A stretch of 6,039 nucleotides of DNA from Kiritimatiellia bacterium (GCA_017413145.1 JAFPUX010000405.1:1-6039); one strand, 5' to 3'; positions 1 to 5,311 are shown, counted from the first letter of the stretch. Numbers and translations are program-made. Notes: a model not told the origin generated them from the letters alone.

Positions 1-200
1 AGGCGCGGCTCCGCGACGAGGCCGGCGCGTTCGGGTCCCCGCTCGCCCGAGCCGCCGTCCGCGGCCTGCGCGTCCTCGACAAGGCCGTCCACGGCTGCTA
101 CGCGCGCAAGTGGGTCGAGGCGGACCTCCTCGCGCCGGACGGCTCGCCGCTCCCCTTCCGCGGCCGCCTCCCGACCCGCTGGCGCTGGCCGCGCGTCTGA
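1..200 (+). CDS. C-terminal end of an unrecognised protein (5' truncated by window edge)
   Basis: Only the last 65 residues are present; the frame is open from base 3 to a TGA at 198-200, and the true start lies left of the window. Almost every codon ends in G or C, as in the other genes here, and the peptide has an ordinary residue mix (LRDEAGAFGSPLARAAVRGL, later KWVEADLLAPDGSPLPFRG), which makes it more credible than the Arg/Pro-rich frames on the opposite strand. The tail is basic and tryptophan-rich (RLPTRWRWPRV). I do not recognise the family and give no function. It is the only plus-strand gene seen and converges on the YcxB-like gene, whose stop is 114 bases away. The reading frame is fairly secure; identity is unknown. 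Confidence 0.7.
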   Translation, partial: ARLRDEAGAFGSPLARAAVRGLRVLDKAVHGCYARKWVEADLLAPDGSPLPFRGRLPTRWRWPRV

Positions 201-247
201 GCGCCGGTCACCGGCCGGGCCGGGGAAGATCGAGGACGACCGAAAGG

Positions 248-281
248 CCGGTCCACCGGTCGTTCCACGGCTCGGGACCGG
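248..281. terminator. Weak inverted repeat between convergent genes
   Basis: CCGGTCC at 248-254 pairs with GGACCGG at 275-281 around a 20-base loop, and several overlapping short GCCGGT/ACCGGC inversions lie at 204-262. The position between two convergent stop codons would suit a bidirectional terminator, but there is no T-run on either strand and GC-rich DNA makes such pairing easy by chance. This is a weak candidate. Confidence 0.2.
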
Positions 282-293
282 ACTTGCGGAGTT

Positions 294-357
294 GCCGCTC
301 GCGGGCAAGAGGGTTCACGGGGCGGGCTCCTTCGAGCCCTCTCCGGATTCCGCGTGA
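294..357 (-). repeat. Copy A of a repeat that spans a stop codon
   Basis: Bases 294-328 are identical over 35 bases to 5248-5282, and degenerate similarity continues to about 357 (5311 in the other copy). On the minus strand the element starts as coding sequence for the C-terminus of the YcxB-like protein (PHAESGEGSKEPAP), includes its TGA at 315-317 and continues about 21 bases into the 3' UTR. The other copy does the same for an unrelated gene. Identity that ignores the coding boundary points to a DNA element rather than to protein homology. Confidence 0.8.
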
Positions 358-1040
358 GGGGCGGGTGCGGCGGGTTCTGATGTTTCTGTGCCCTCCGCGT
401 GGGATGACATCTCCCGCTGTGCAAAGAATGCGGCGACCGCGAGGAGCAGGATGGCAAGCCACGGTATGGCGCGATACCACCGGCTTCGGCGGCGCAGAAT
501 GATTCCATTGGCCGCGAAGACGGCGAACAGCCGGTCGCGGCCGACGGCGGAGAGTTCGTCGGGCAGGATGGCCGTGGCCATTCTCTTGCCTCGGAACAGG
601 ACGAGAAAGTCGCCGCCATCGGCGTAGCTCGTCGCCAACGAAGACCACGGGACCCGAGCCGACCCGTTCGAGCTGGACAATTCCAGATGAGAGTCCGTGA
701 AACGGACGGTGGCGCTTCCGGATTGTCCGGCCGGCCCCCTCCTTTTCCGGAGCATCCGGGCCGCGCGGGCTCGCAGGAAAAGCTTGACCGCGCCGAAGAT
801 GACCGCAACGCCTCCCAGCGCCCCGACGGGATTGTCCGGGAACAGCGCGGTGACGAGAATGCCGCCGAACAAATAGACGAGGCTTCGCTCGCGCGAACAA
901 TCGGACCAGTCGAGCACGACCTCGGCGATTCGCCAGTCCGAAGCCGGGTCGTGCCGGCTCTCGACCACGACATCGAGAGGTGGCGTAGGCGTGGTGTCGG
1001 ACGGCGCCGAAGTGGCGGGAGAAGGAGGGGATGGATTCAT
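315..1040 (-). CDS. YcxB-like inner-membrane protein
   Basis: This 241-residue protein looks like a YcxB-family membrane protein. A Pro/Thr/Ser-rich start (1-25) is followed by two hydrophobic segments (about 53-69 and 72-90), a basic stretch (RARAARMLRKRR), then a beta-rich domain at about 108-183 with the pattern typical of the YcxB C-terminal domain: TVRFTDSHLELSSSNGSARV, a PWSSL turn, FLVLFRGKRMATAILPDEL. A third hydrophobic segment (190-208) and a repeat-derived polar tail (HAEGTETSEP..., 213-241) end the protein. YcxB proteins have no established function. I chose the ATG at 1038-1040 because the frame further upstream is Pro/Arg-rich and overlaps the preceding gene. No Shine-Dalgarno site is visible; the start overlaps the stop of the 37-codon ORF as ATGA, so translational coupling is likely. 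Family call moderately sure. Confidence 0.75.
   Translation of the reverse strand: MNPSPPSPATSAPSDTTPTPPLDVVVESRHDPASDWRIAEVVLDWSDCSRERSLVYLFGGILVTALFPDNPVGALGGVAVIFGAVKLFLRARAARMLRKRRGPAGQSGSATVRFTDSHLELSSSNGSARVPWSSLATSYADGGDFLVLFRGKRMATAILPDELSAVGRDRLFAVFAANGIILRRRSRWYRAIPWLAILLLAVAAFFAQREMSSHAEGTETSEPAAPAPHAESGEGSKEPAP
339..404 (-). repeat. HAE-type short repeat module in the YcxB-like gene
   Basis: On the minus strand this stretch reads as degenerate 9-10 base units of the CACGCGGAG / GGCACAGAA type, with CACGCGGAG-like cores at 393-401 and 347-356. In frame it gives SHAEGTETSEP and PHAESGEGS, matching modules in the 260-residue protein and in the membrane protein at the right end. Confidence 0.65.
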
Positions 1041-1150
1041 GGTGAGGAATTTGGGATGAAGGATTGCGGCGCGTTCGTGGCGGGGTCTTCGGCCTGCGCC
1101 GGCGCGGCGGCGAGGGCGAGGAGGGGGAGGAGGAGGGCGAGGCGTTTCAT
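1037..1150 (-). CDS. 37-residue ORF, essentially a signal peptide plus stub
   Basis: The peptide begins MKRLALLLPLLALAAAPAQA, a textbook signal sequence with a likely cleavage after AQA (residue 20), followed by only 17 residues (EDPATNAPQSFIPNSSP). Its stop TGA (1037-1039) overlaps the ATG of the YcxB-like gene as ATGA. The DNA at 1071-1142 matches the signal-peptide region of the 260-residue gene (4970-5041) at all but about three positions, and both mature parts begin EDPATNA. It could be the stump of a deleted secreted-protein gene, a genuine small exported peptide, or a leader ORF that feeds ribosomes to the YcxB-like start. No clear Shine-Dalgarno site precedes it; a strong hairpin ends 10 bases before its ATG. 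The reading frame is clear but whether it is functional is open. Confidence 0.45.
   Translation of the reverse strand: MKRLALLLPLLALAAAPAQAEDPATNAPQSFIPNSSP
1071..1142 (-). repeat. Duplicated signal-peptide-coding segment, copy 1
   Basis: About 72 bases are nearly identical to 4970-5041 in the 260-residue gene. The core coding for LLLPLLALA is also shared with the start of the 996-residue gene at about 4166-4192. Nucleotide-level conservation, not only a similar hydrophobic peptide, argues for recent duplication or gene conversion. Confidence 0.7.
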
Positions 1151-1160
1151 TGCGGGAAGG

Positions 1161-1205
1161 CCGCTCCGCGGCGGGCAGCGGCTTTGCCGCGCCCGCGCGG
1201 AGCGG
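1161..1205 (-). terminator. Near-perfect 20-bp hairpin after the 996-residue gene
   Basis: Outer arms of 10 bases (CCGCTCCGCG at 1161-1170 and CGCGGAGCGG at 1196-1205) enclose CGGGC/GCCCG and GCGGC/GCCGC arms with single-base bulges and a TTT loop. It starts 7 bases after the TAG of the 996-residue gene and ends 10 bases before the 37-codon ORF. There is no T-run, so it may be a partial terminator, an mRNA-stabilising 3' structure, or a structure limiting initiation at the mini-ORF. The pairing is directly visible; the role is inferred. Confidence 0.5.
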
Positions 1206-1212
1206 AAGGGTG

Positions 1213-4203
1213 CTAGGGTGTGGCGGGGTCTGCGGGCACGAAGATTCGGACGCCTCCGTCGATGACGGAAACGCCGCCATTCGCGGCTGCGGCGATTTGT
1301 TCGAGAAACGTCAATGCGTCGGCTTCTCGAACAGACGCCGAAATCCGCGGGTCGGAGACGAACCGTTCCGGCAGGTTCCCGAAACCGGAACACCTGACGA
1401 GACGTTCCGGATCCGGTCCGTCGGACGAACCTTCGAAGAAGGGAAGAAACCATTCGGTGCCGCCTTCGACCGCGGACCTCGACGGCTCTCCGGCGCGGAC
1501 GCGTTCCGAGCGGAAGACGTGACCGAGCAGATCGACGATTTCGCCCAGCGGAACGTTTCGCAGACAAGCGCTCGGCGTGGGAAAAGACCGCAATTCCTTC
1601 TCGAGCGCCGAGCCGGAAACGGCGTTTCCTTCCTCGGGACGGACAACACCGTCCACACGGAAAACCGGATGCGTGGCCACTCGGACCGGATCGCTCCAGG
1701 TAGACGCTTGCAGAACGCCGTTCGAAGACGAATGGGAAAGCGCAAACGGATGGACCGATTTCCCGCGGACGGACGCGAAAACGGGCGATTCGCCGAAATC
1801 CGCGTTGTGCATGCCCGGTCCCAGCGCCCGTTCCTTCCCCACCTTCGTTTCCCAGCTCCAGAAGTCCAACACGAGACCGCTTGCGGAATCGGGATGGAGT
1901 TCGATGCCGGCGGCGATTTCCGTTGTTCCCGGAGACCAATCGATGAACAATTGTCCCTGATTTGGATTGTGCTCGTTGGCGGACTGCCACAATTCCGCAA
2001 TCGGCTGGATTCCCTCGCCCGCCATTCGAATCCGGAGCAGGAAATCGGCGGTCGTCCGACACCACGTTCCGATCAGATCGAACGGCGGCGAAGCCGGTTC
2101 GACGGGAAAGACGTCGGTCGAGACGTTGTTTTCGGCGTCATGGTGAAACGATTGGAACTTCCAGATCGGCGAATCCTCGTTCGGGAAAAGAACGACATCG
2201 CCCATGAAAGCCGCGTTCTCGTTCGTGGCGGGGTCCTTCGCGCCATCAACGGCAGGCGCGTTCGTGGCGGGCGGCACGAATTCCTCATAATCCGACCAGC
2301 CTTCAGATTTATCCTCGTCGGCAACCCGAACTGCGTCACAGACGATCCTCTCCCATTCAAGCGGAACGGCCGCTTCGGAAGCCGGAGTGGCGGGAGGGGA
2401 CGAAAGGACCTTGATGTCTTGCAGAGCGCCGAGAAAGAACTCTGCGGACAGGTTGTCGTCGGGAAGCATCGTCATCGAGAAGGAGATTCGTGCGCCGGGC
2501 TGCAAGTTCGTGGCGCTGGAGTCGTCCGCATCGCAGAGTACATCGAATTGGAATTGGCGCGGAACGGAATCCACTTCCTCGACTTGAATCGAAACCAGGT
2601 CGTAGGACATCCGTTCGCCGTCCTCGAAGTCGTCGTTCGTTGCGTTCGGGACAATCTTCGAGACCGTCCCGGAAAGCCGATGGCGCGGGTCGGCGGTCTG
2701 GCGGATTTCTTCGGCGAGCTTCCGGGCCTGCTCGCGGATCAGGGAGTCCGCCGCAGGCGCGTTCGTAGCGGGAGAATCGACAGGATCTGCCGAAAGGAGG
2801 AAGGTGAAGTTCGGGACGAGCGCCGGTTTCGAGTCGTCCGGCGCGGCGAGCGACGAGGCAAGGAATCCGAGGAAGCGGAATCGTCCGTCCCCGGAAACCA
2901 GCTTCAGGCGACGGTCCGCCTGCCGGCGCTCCCTGCGGATTTCCCCGGGCGTCGGCGCTTCGCCGGAAAACGGGAGGCCGGGGACGAGCAGCCGGAGCTC
3001 TCCGTCCTTTTCGAGGACGCCGTAGTACGTCGCAAGGGGGCATTCGACGCCGTTCGTCTCGACGACGGCGTCGAACGCCAACCACAGCCCCGGATGCAGG
3101 CTCGCGGGCGACGGTCCTTTCGTCCAATCGCCTTTTCCGGGGTCGAACGACGAATCGAGCCAATGGCCGATGTCGTCCATTTCCCGATCCGCGTTCGGGA
3201 AGCGGGCGCGGATCCGGAACGAAAGGCCGGCGAACGCTTCGGCGTAGAGGGCGACATCGTGCCGGAGCCGTGCGCGGGCGGCGGGCGTGTCCGCTTCCGG
3301 GCAGAGCCGGTCGAGCAGCGCGGTCGAGTCGCCGGACCGAAGCGCGCCGAGCAGGACCGCGCCGAAGCGGTCGGAGGCGTCCGACCGCCACGGCGTCTCG
3401 AAGGACGGGTGGCCCGTGACGTCGTCCTCCCGGCCAACCTTCCCGATCGCGGCGGGAACGAACCGCCAGAGCGGCGGCGCCGCCATCGCGAACGAGTCTC
3501 CGTCCCGAACGACGGCGAAATCGACGCGCGGGCCGTTGTCCCACATCCAGGCGAGGCAGGCGAATGTCCGGTCAACGCGGTTCGACTCACCGGGCGCGAG
3601 GGCCAGAAGGCGGGTCGCCTCGTCGGGAAGCAGCGGGCGCAGCAGGACGCGGGGAACGTCGCATTGCGATTCGCGGTCCGCCAGCGCCGCGACGAAGAAC
3701 CGGGCCCCGAACGCGGCCGGGGCGCCACCCTTCCCGCGCAGCGATTCGCGCCACGCCGGATCGACCAGCGCCTCGAACCGCTCCCGCGAGCCCGCGTCCA
3801 CGGCCGCGACAAGCTCGCGGCGGAACCGGTCGAACGCCGCCGCGAACGCGGGGTCGGCGACGACCTTCGCGCGCCGCTCCAGCTCGGCGCTGCGCGCGAC
3901 GCCCGGGAGGAAGATGTCGGCGAAATCGACCTTCGCGGGCCATTCGGGCACGAACCCGGCCTCCGGCGGCTCGAACGGAAGGGCCCCGTTCTGGATCTTG
4001 TAGGACGTCTCCCCGAACAGCCAGCCGTCCTCGATCCTTTCGAGCTCGTCCCCGAGCGACTCCATCGCGTTCGTGATGGCGTCCCAGGTCATCGCCGAGC
4101 GCATTCGTTCGATCGCCTCGTGCGGAACGCCGTTCGTTGCGGCACGCGCCGCGGCGAGAGGCGCGAGGGCGAGGAGGGGGAGGAGGAGGACGAGGGGCTT
4201 CAT
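1213..4203 (-). CDS. Large secreted protein with STN/secretin-N0-like C-terminus
   Basis: This 996-residue protein starts with a signal peptide (1-21, cleavage likely after ARA), so it is exported. The N-terminal part (about 25-470) is mixed alpha/beta with no motif I recognise. A proline-rich insert SPATNAPA (477-484) leads to a beta-rich, possibly OB-like region (509-600: SGTVSKI, LQPGARISFS). Two further Pro/Ala/Asn inserts (PPATNAPA at 644-651, DPATNENA at 657-664) precede another beta-rich part rich in Trp. The C-terminus (about 873-990) has two beta-alpha-beta-like pieces, CLRNVPLGEIVDLLGHVF and ISASVREADALTFLEQI, then GGVSVIDGGVRIFVP, resembling the short N0/STN domains of secretins and TonB receptors; no pore domain follows. 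The start has a good Shine-Dalgarno AAAGGA five bases upstream. The gene follows the 260-residue secreted gene by 84 bases. CDS is sure, function unknown. Confidence 0.88.
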   Translation of the reverse strand: MKPLVLLLPLLALAPLAAARAATNGVPHEAIERMRSAMTWDAITNAMESLGDELERIEDGWLFGETSYKIQNGALPFEPPEAGFVPEWPAKVDFADIFLPGVARSAELERRAKVVADPAFAAAFDRFRRELVAAVDAGSRERFEALVDPAWRESLRGKGGAPAAFGARFFVAALADRESQCDVPRVLLRPLLPDEATRLLALAPGESNRVDRTFACLAWMWDNGPRVDFAVVRDGDSFAMAAPPLWRFVPAAIGKVGREDDVTGHPSFETPWRSDASDRFGAVLLGALRSGDSTALLDRLCPEADTPAARARLRHDVALYAEAFAGLSFRIRARFPNADREMDDIGHWLDSSFDPGKGDWTKGPSPASLHPGLWLAFDAVVETNGVECPLATYYGVLEKDGELRLLVPGLPFSGEAPTPGEIRRERRQADRRLKLVSGDGRFRFLGFLASSLAAPDDSKPALVPNFTFLLSADPVDSPATNAPAADSLIREQARKLAEEIRQTADPRHRLSGTVSKIVPNATNDDFEDGERMSYDLVSIQVEEVDSVPRQFQFDVLCDADDSSATNLQPGARISFSMTMLPDDNLSAEFFLGALQDIKVLSSPPATPASEAAVPLEWERIVCDAVRVADEDKSEGWSDYEEFVPPATNAPAVDGAKDPATNENAAFMGDVVLFPNEDSPIWKFQSFHHDAENNVSTDVFPVEPASPPFDLIGTWCRTTADFLLRIRMAGEGIQPIAELWQSANEHNPNQGQLFIDWSPGTTEIAAGIELHPDSASGLVLDFWSWETKVGKERALGPGMHNADFGESPVFASVRGKSVHPFALSHSSSNGVLQASTWSDPVRVATHPVFRVDGVVRPEEGNAVSGSALEKELRSFPTPSACLRNVPLGEIVDLLGHVFRSERVRAGEPSRSAVEGGTEWFLPFFEGSSDGPDPERLVRCSGFGNLPERFVSDPRISASVREADALTFLEQIAAAANGGVSVIDGGVRIFVPADPATP

Positions 4204-4208
4204 GGGCG

Positions 4209-4214
4209 TCCTTT
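4209..4214 (-). promoter_or_regulatory. Shine-Dalgarno site of the 996-residue gene
   Basis: On the minus strand AAAGGA lies five bases before the ATG at 4201-4203. It is the only convincing ribosome-binding site in the window and fixes this start. Confidence 0.65.
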
Positions 4215-4261
4215 GGTTGAAGAGGTTGAAGGGGTTGAAAGTTGAAAGGGTAAAGGGTAAA
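4215..4261. repeat. Degenerate 7-9 bp tandem repeat upstream of the 996-residue gene
   Basis: The plus strand reads as successive units GGTTGAAGA, GGTTGAAGG, GGTTGAAA, GTTGAAA, GGGTAAA, GGGTAAA, a purine-skewed array that drifts from TTGAA to GTAAA. It occupies most of the 84-base gap between the stop of the 260-residue gene and the Shine-Dalgarno site of the next gene, so it lies in the presumed mRNA leader as a pyrimidine-rich tract. I recall similar GTTGAA arrays as common intergenic repeats in several bacterial phyla; the role here is unknown. Confidence 0.7.
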
Positions 4262-4287
4262 GTGCGGACTCCGCGAGAGGGTGGAGT

Positions 4288-5070
4288 TTACTTCCAGACA
4301 ACTCGCGGGGATGGTCCGTCCCCCAGATGAAGCGTCGATCCGTCCGGGAAAAACCAGGCGTCATGGAGGAATCCCGAACCGAGACGGGCATGGGGCGTCC
4401 CGAGAAGCGCGCGTATTCTTCGGGCCGCTTCCGCAGGGATTTCATTTTCGAAGCCAACGGCTTCTTCCAGGAGAATCCGTTCGACGGCCAACCGCTTGCC
4501 GAGCGTCGGCTCTTCGGGAAACGCGAACGACCATCCGTCGTCCGTGGACTCCGCGTGAGGTTCGGGCTCTGCGCTCTCTGCGTTCTCTGCGTGAGATTCA
4601 GACGCGGCTGGCGCGTCCGTGGCGGGGCGGTGGAAGTTCATCGCGACTTCGCCGCGGACGTTCTTTCCGTCGGCAATGCCGATTCCTTCGAGGGAAAGCC
4701 GCAGAAGCCAGGGCTTGCCGCGGACGGGAAGGACCCGGACTTCGTTCGTTGGAACTAGGGCCGGGGCGATTTCGCAGGGCTGAAGTCCGTGCCACCTTTC
4801 CGGAAGAAGCCGGTTGTCGAGCGGGGCGGCGGTCTCGTAAACGCAGACGCTCCACTTGGGGATGCCGTCGAGTGTGGCTTCATCGGGACCGTAGGAAATC
4901 CGCCAGCCGGGTGCGATTTCCGCGGAACCGAAGCCGTCGAGCGTCACACGACGCGAAAAGGACGGCGTCGCGTTCGTGGCGGGGTCTTCGGCTCGCGCCG
5001 GCGCGGCGGCGAGGGCGAGGAGGGGGAGGCGGAGGGCGAGGAGGGGGAGGCGGAGGGCGAGGCGGCGCAT
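4288..5070 (-). CDS. Secreted protein of unknown family (260 residues)
   Basis: The N-terminus is a signal peptide of unusual length (1-27, cleavage likely after ARA) in which the hydrophobic core LRLPLLA is duplicated by a 21-base tandem repeat. The mature protein starts EDPATNATPSF and has a beta-rich first half with aromatic residues (GWRISYGPDE, IPKWSVCVYE, KPWLLRLSLEGIG). A repeat-derived acidic linker (about 149-178, including SHAENAESAEPEPHAES) separates this from a C-terminal part ending HDAWFFPDGSTLHLGDG. The only cysteines seen are C76 and C99, which could pair outside the cytoplasm. No catalytic motif or known family was recognised. It is the first gene after a likely promoter (-10 at 5098-5103), has a short leader of about 20 bases and no visible Shine-Dalgarno site, and is followed by the 996-residue secreted gene. 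CDS is well supported; function unknown. Confidence 0.82.
   Translation of the reverse strand: MRRLALRLPLLALRLPLLALAAAPARAEDPATNATPSFSRRVTLDGFGSAEIAPGWRISYGPDEATLDGIPKWSVCVYETAAPLDNRLLPERWHGLQPCEIAPALVPTNEVRVLPVRGKPWLLRLSLEGIGIADGKNVRGEVAMNFHRPATDAPAASESHAENAESAEPEPHAESTDDGWSFAFPEEPTLGKRLAVERILLEEAVGFENEIPAEAARRIRALLGTPHARLGSGFLHDAWFFPDGSTLHLGDGPSPRVVWK
4541..4598 (-). repeat. HAE-type short repeat module in the 260-residue gene
   Basis: The minus strand carries CACGCAGAG, AACGCAGAG, AGCGCAGAG in tandem and then CACGCGGAG (core at 4549-4557), a 9-base periodic unit. Because 9 is a multiple of 3 the insert keeps frame and is translated as HAENAESAEP and PHAES, a flexible acidic linker. Confidence 0.75.
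4970..5041 (-). repeat. Duplicated signal-peptide-coding segment, copy 2
   Basis: This is the partner of 1071-1142, differing at about three positions. It codes for the end of the signal peptide and EDPATNA at the start of the mature 260-residue protein. Confidence 0.7.
5011..5062 (-). repeat. 21-bp tandem repeat within the signal-peptide region
   Basis: Two exact 21-base units (5011-5031 and 5032-5052) are followed by the first 10 bases of a third (5053-5062). In the protein this repeats seven residues, giving LRLPLLALRLPLLAL in place of the single core found in the other two signal peptides. Slippage changes h-region length in frame. Confidence 0.9.
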
Positions 5071-5097
5071 GGCGAGGAGGTGGTCGTACGGCGGGGG

Positions 5098-5129
5098 ATT
5101 CTAGCAGAAACCGATTTTCGAATTGTCAT
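5098..5129 (-). promoter_or_regulatory. Candidate promoter of the secreted-protein operon
   Basis: In a locally AT-rich island the minus strand has TGCTAGAAT, an extended -10 (TAGAAT at 5098-5103), with ATGACA at 5124-5129 as a possible -35 at a rather long 20-base spacing. The -10 lies 27 bases upstream of the ATG of the 260-residue gene. The contrast with the surrounding GC-rich DNA supports a promoter; the exact boxes are a guess. Confidence 0.45.
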
Positions 5130-5137
5130 GGAATTGT
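5120..5137. promoter_or_regulatory. Direct heptamer pair, possible operator or upstream element
   Basis: GAATTGT occurs at 5120-5126 and again at 5131-5137, spaced 11 bases apart, about one helical turn. The pair overlaps the suggested -35 region and is continued by an A/T run to about 5145. It could be a regulator site or part of an AT-rich upstream element. Confidence 0.3.
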
Positions 5138-5198
5138 AAAATTTTCGTGGCGGGGTCGCTTCGCGTGGCGGGGCGTCCGGGCTTGGGCGGCGTTGCAC

Positions 5199-5222
5199 GG
5201 CGTGGCGGGGTTCCGCCACGCC
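5199..5222 (-). terminator. Perfect 10-bp hairpin downstream of the right-hand membrane protein gene
   Basis: GGCGTGGCGG (5199-5208) and CCGCCACGCC (5213-5222) form a perfect inverted repeat with a 4-base loop, 46 bases past the TGA at 5269-5271 and before the candidate promoter of the next unit. One arm contains the decamer CGTGGCGGGG that recurs across the window. No T-run follows, so a canonical intrinsic terminator is not shown. Confidence 0.5.
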
Positions 5223-5239
5223 GGCTGCGGCCGGGTGTC

Positions 5240-5252
5240 GCGGCTTCGCCGC
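5240..5252 (-). terminator. Small hairpin close to the stop of the right-hand gene
   Basis: GCGGC-TTC-GCCGC gives a 5-bp stem 16 bases past the stop codon at 5269-5271, overlapping the 35-base repeat. A similar GCGGC-TTT-GCCGC tip is at the centre of the 1161-1205 hairpin. It may assist 3' end formation together with the 5199-5222 stem; weak on its own. Confidence 0.3.
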
Positions 5253-5311
5253 TCGCGGGCAAGAGGGTTCACGGGGCGGGCTTCTTCGCGCCCTCCGCGG
5301 ACTCCGCGTGG
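5248..5311 (-). repeat. Copy B of the repeat that spans a stop codon
   Basis: This is the partner of 294-357, with 35 identical bases at 5248-5282 and further degenerate match. On the minus strand it codes for HAESAEGAKKPAP, the TGA, and the start of the 3' UTR. Confidence 0.8.

Noticed and set aside
208..900. Minus-strand 230-codon frame overlapping the YcxB-like gene
   Set aside because: It is an Arg-rich alternative frame of the same DNA, without the helices and beta pattern of the YcxB-like frame.
1041..1280. Upstream extension of the YcxB-like protein to an ATG at 1280
   Set aside because: The extra 80 residues are Pro/Arg-rich, overlap the end of the 996-residue gene and are an out-of-frame reading of the hairpin and signal-peptide repeat.
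1150..4245. 1031-codon open frame on the plus strand
   Set aside because: It is antisense to the 996-residue gene, its product is dominated by Arg/Gly/Glu, and it has no signal peptide, ribosome site or domain pattern; GC-rich codons on the true strand leave this frame open by chance.
4215..5062. CRISPR array
   Set aside because: The repeats present have 7-21 base units in direct tandem with no unique spacers, and no cas genes are present.
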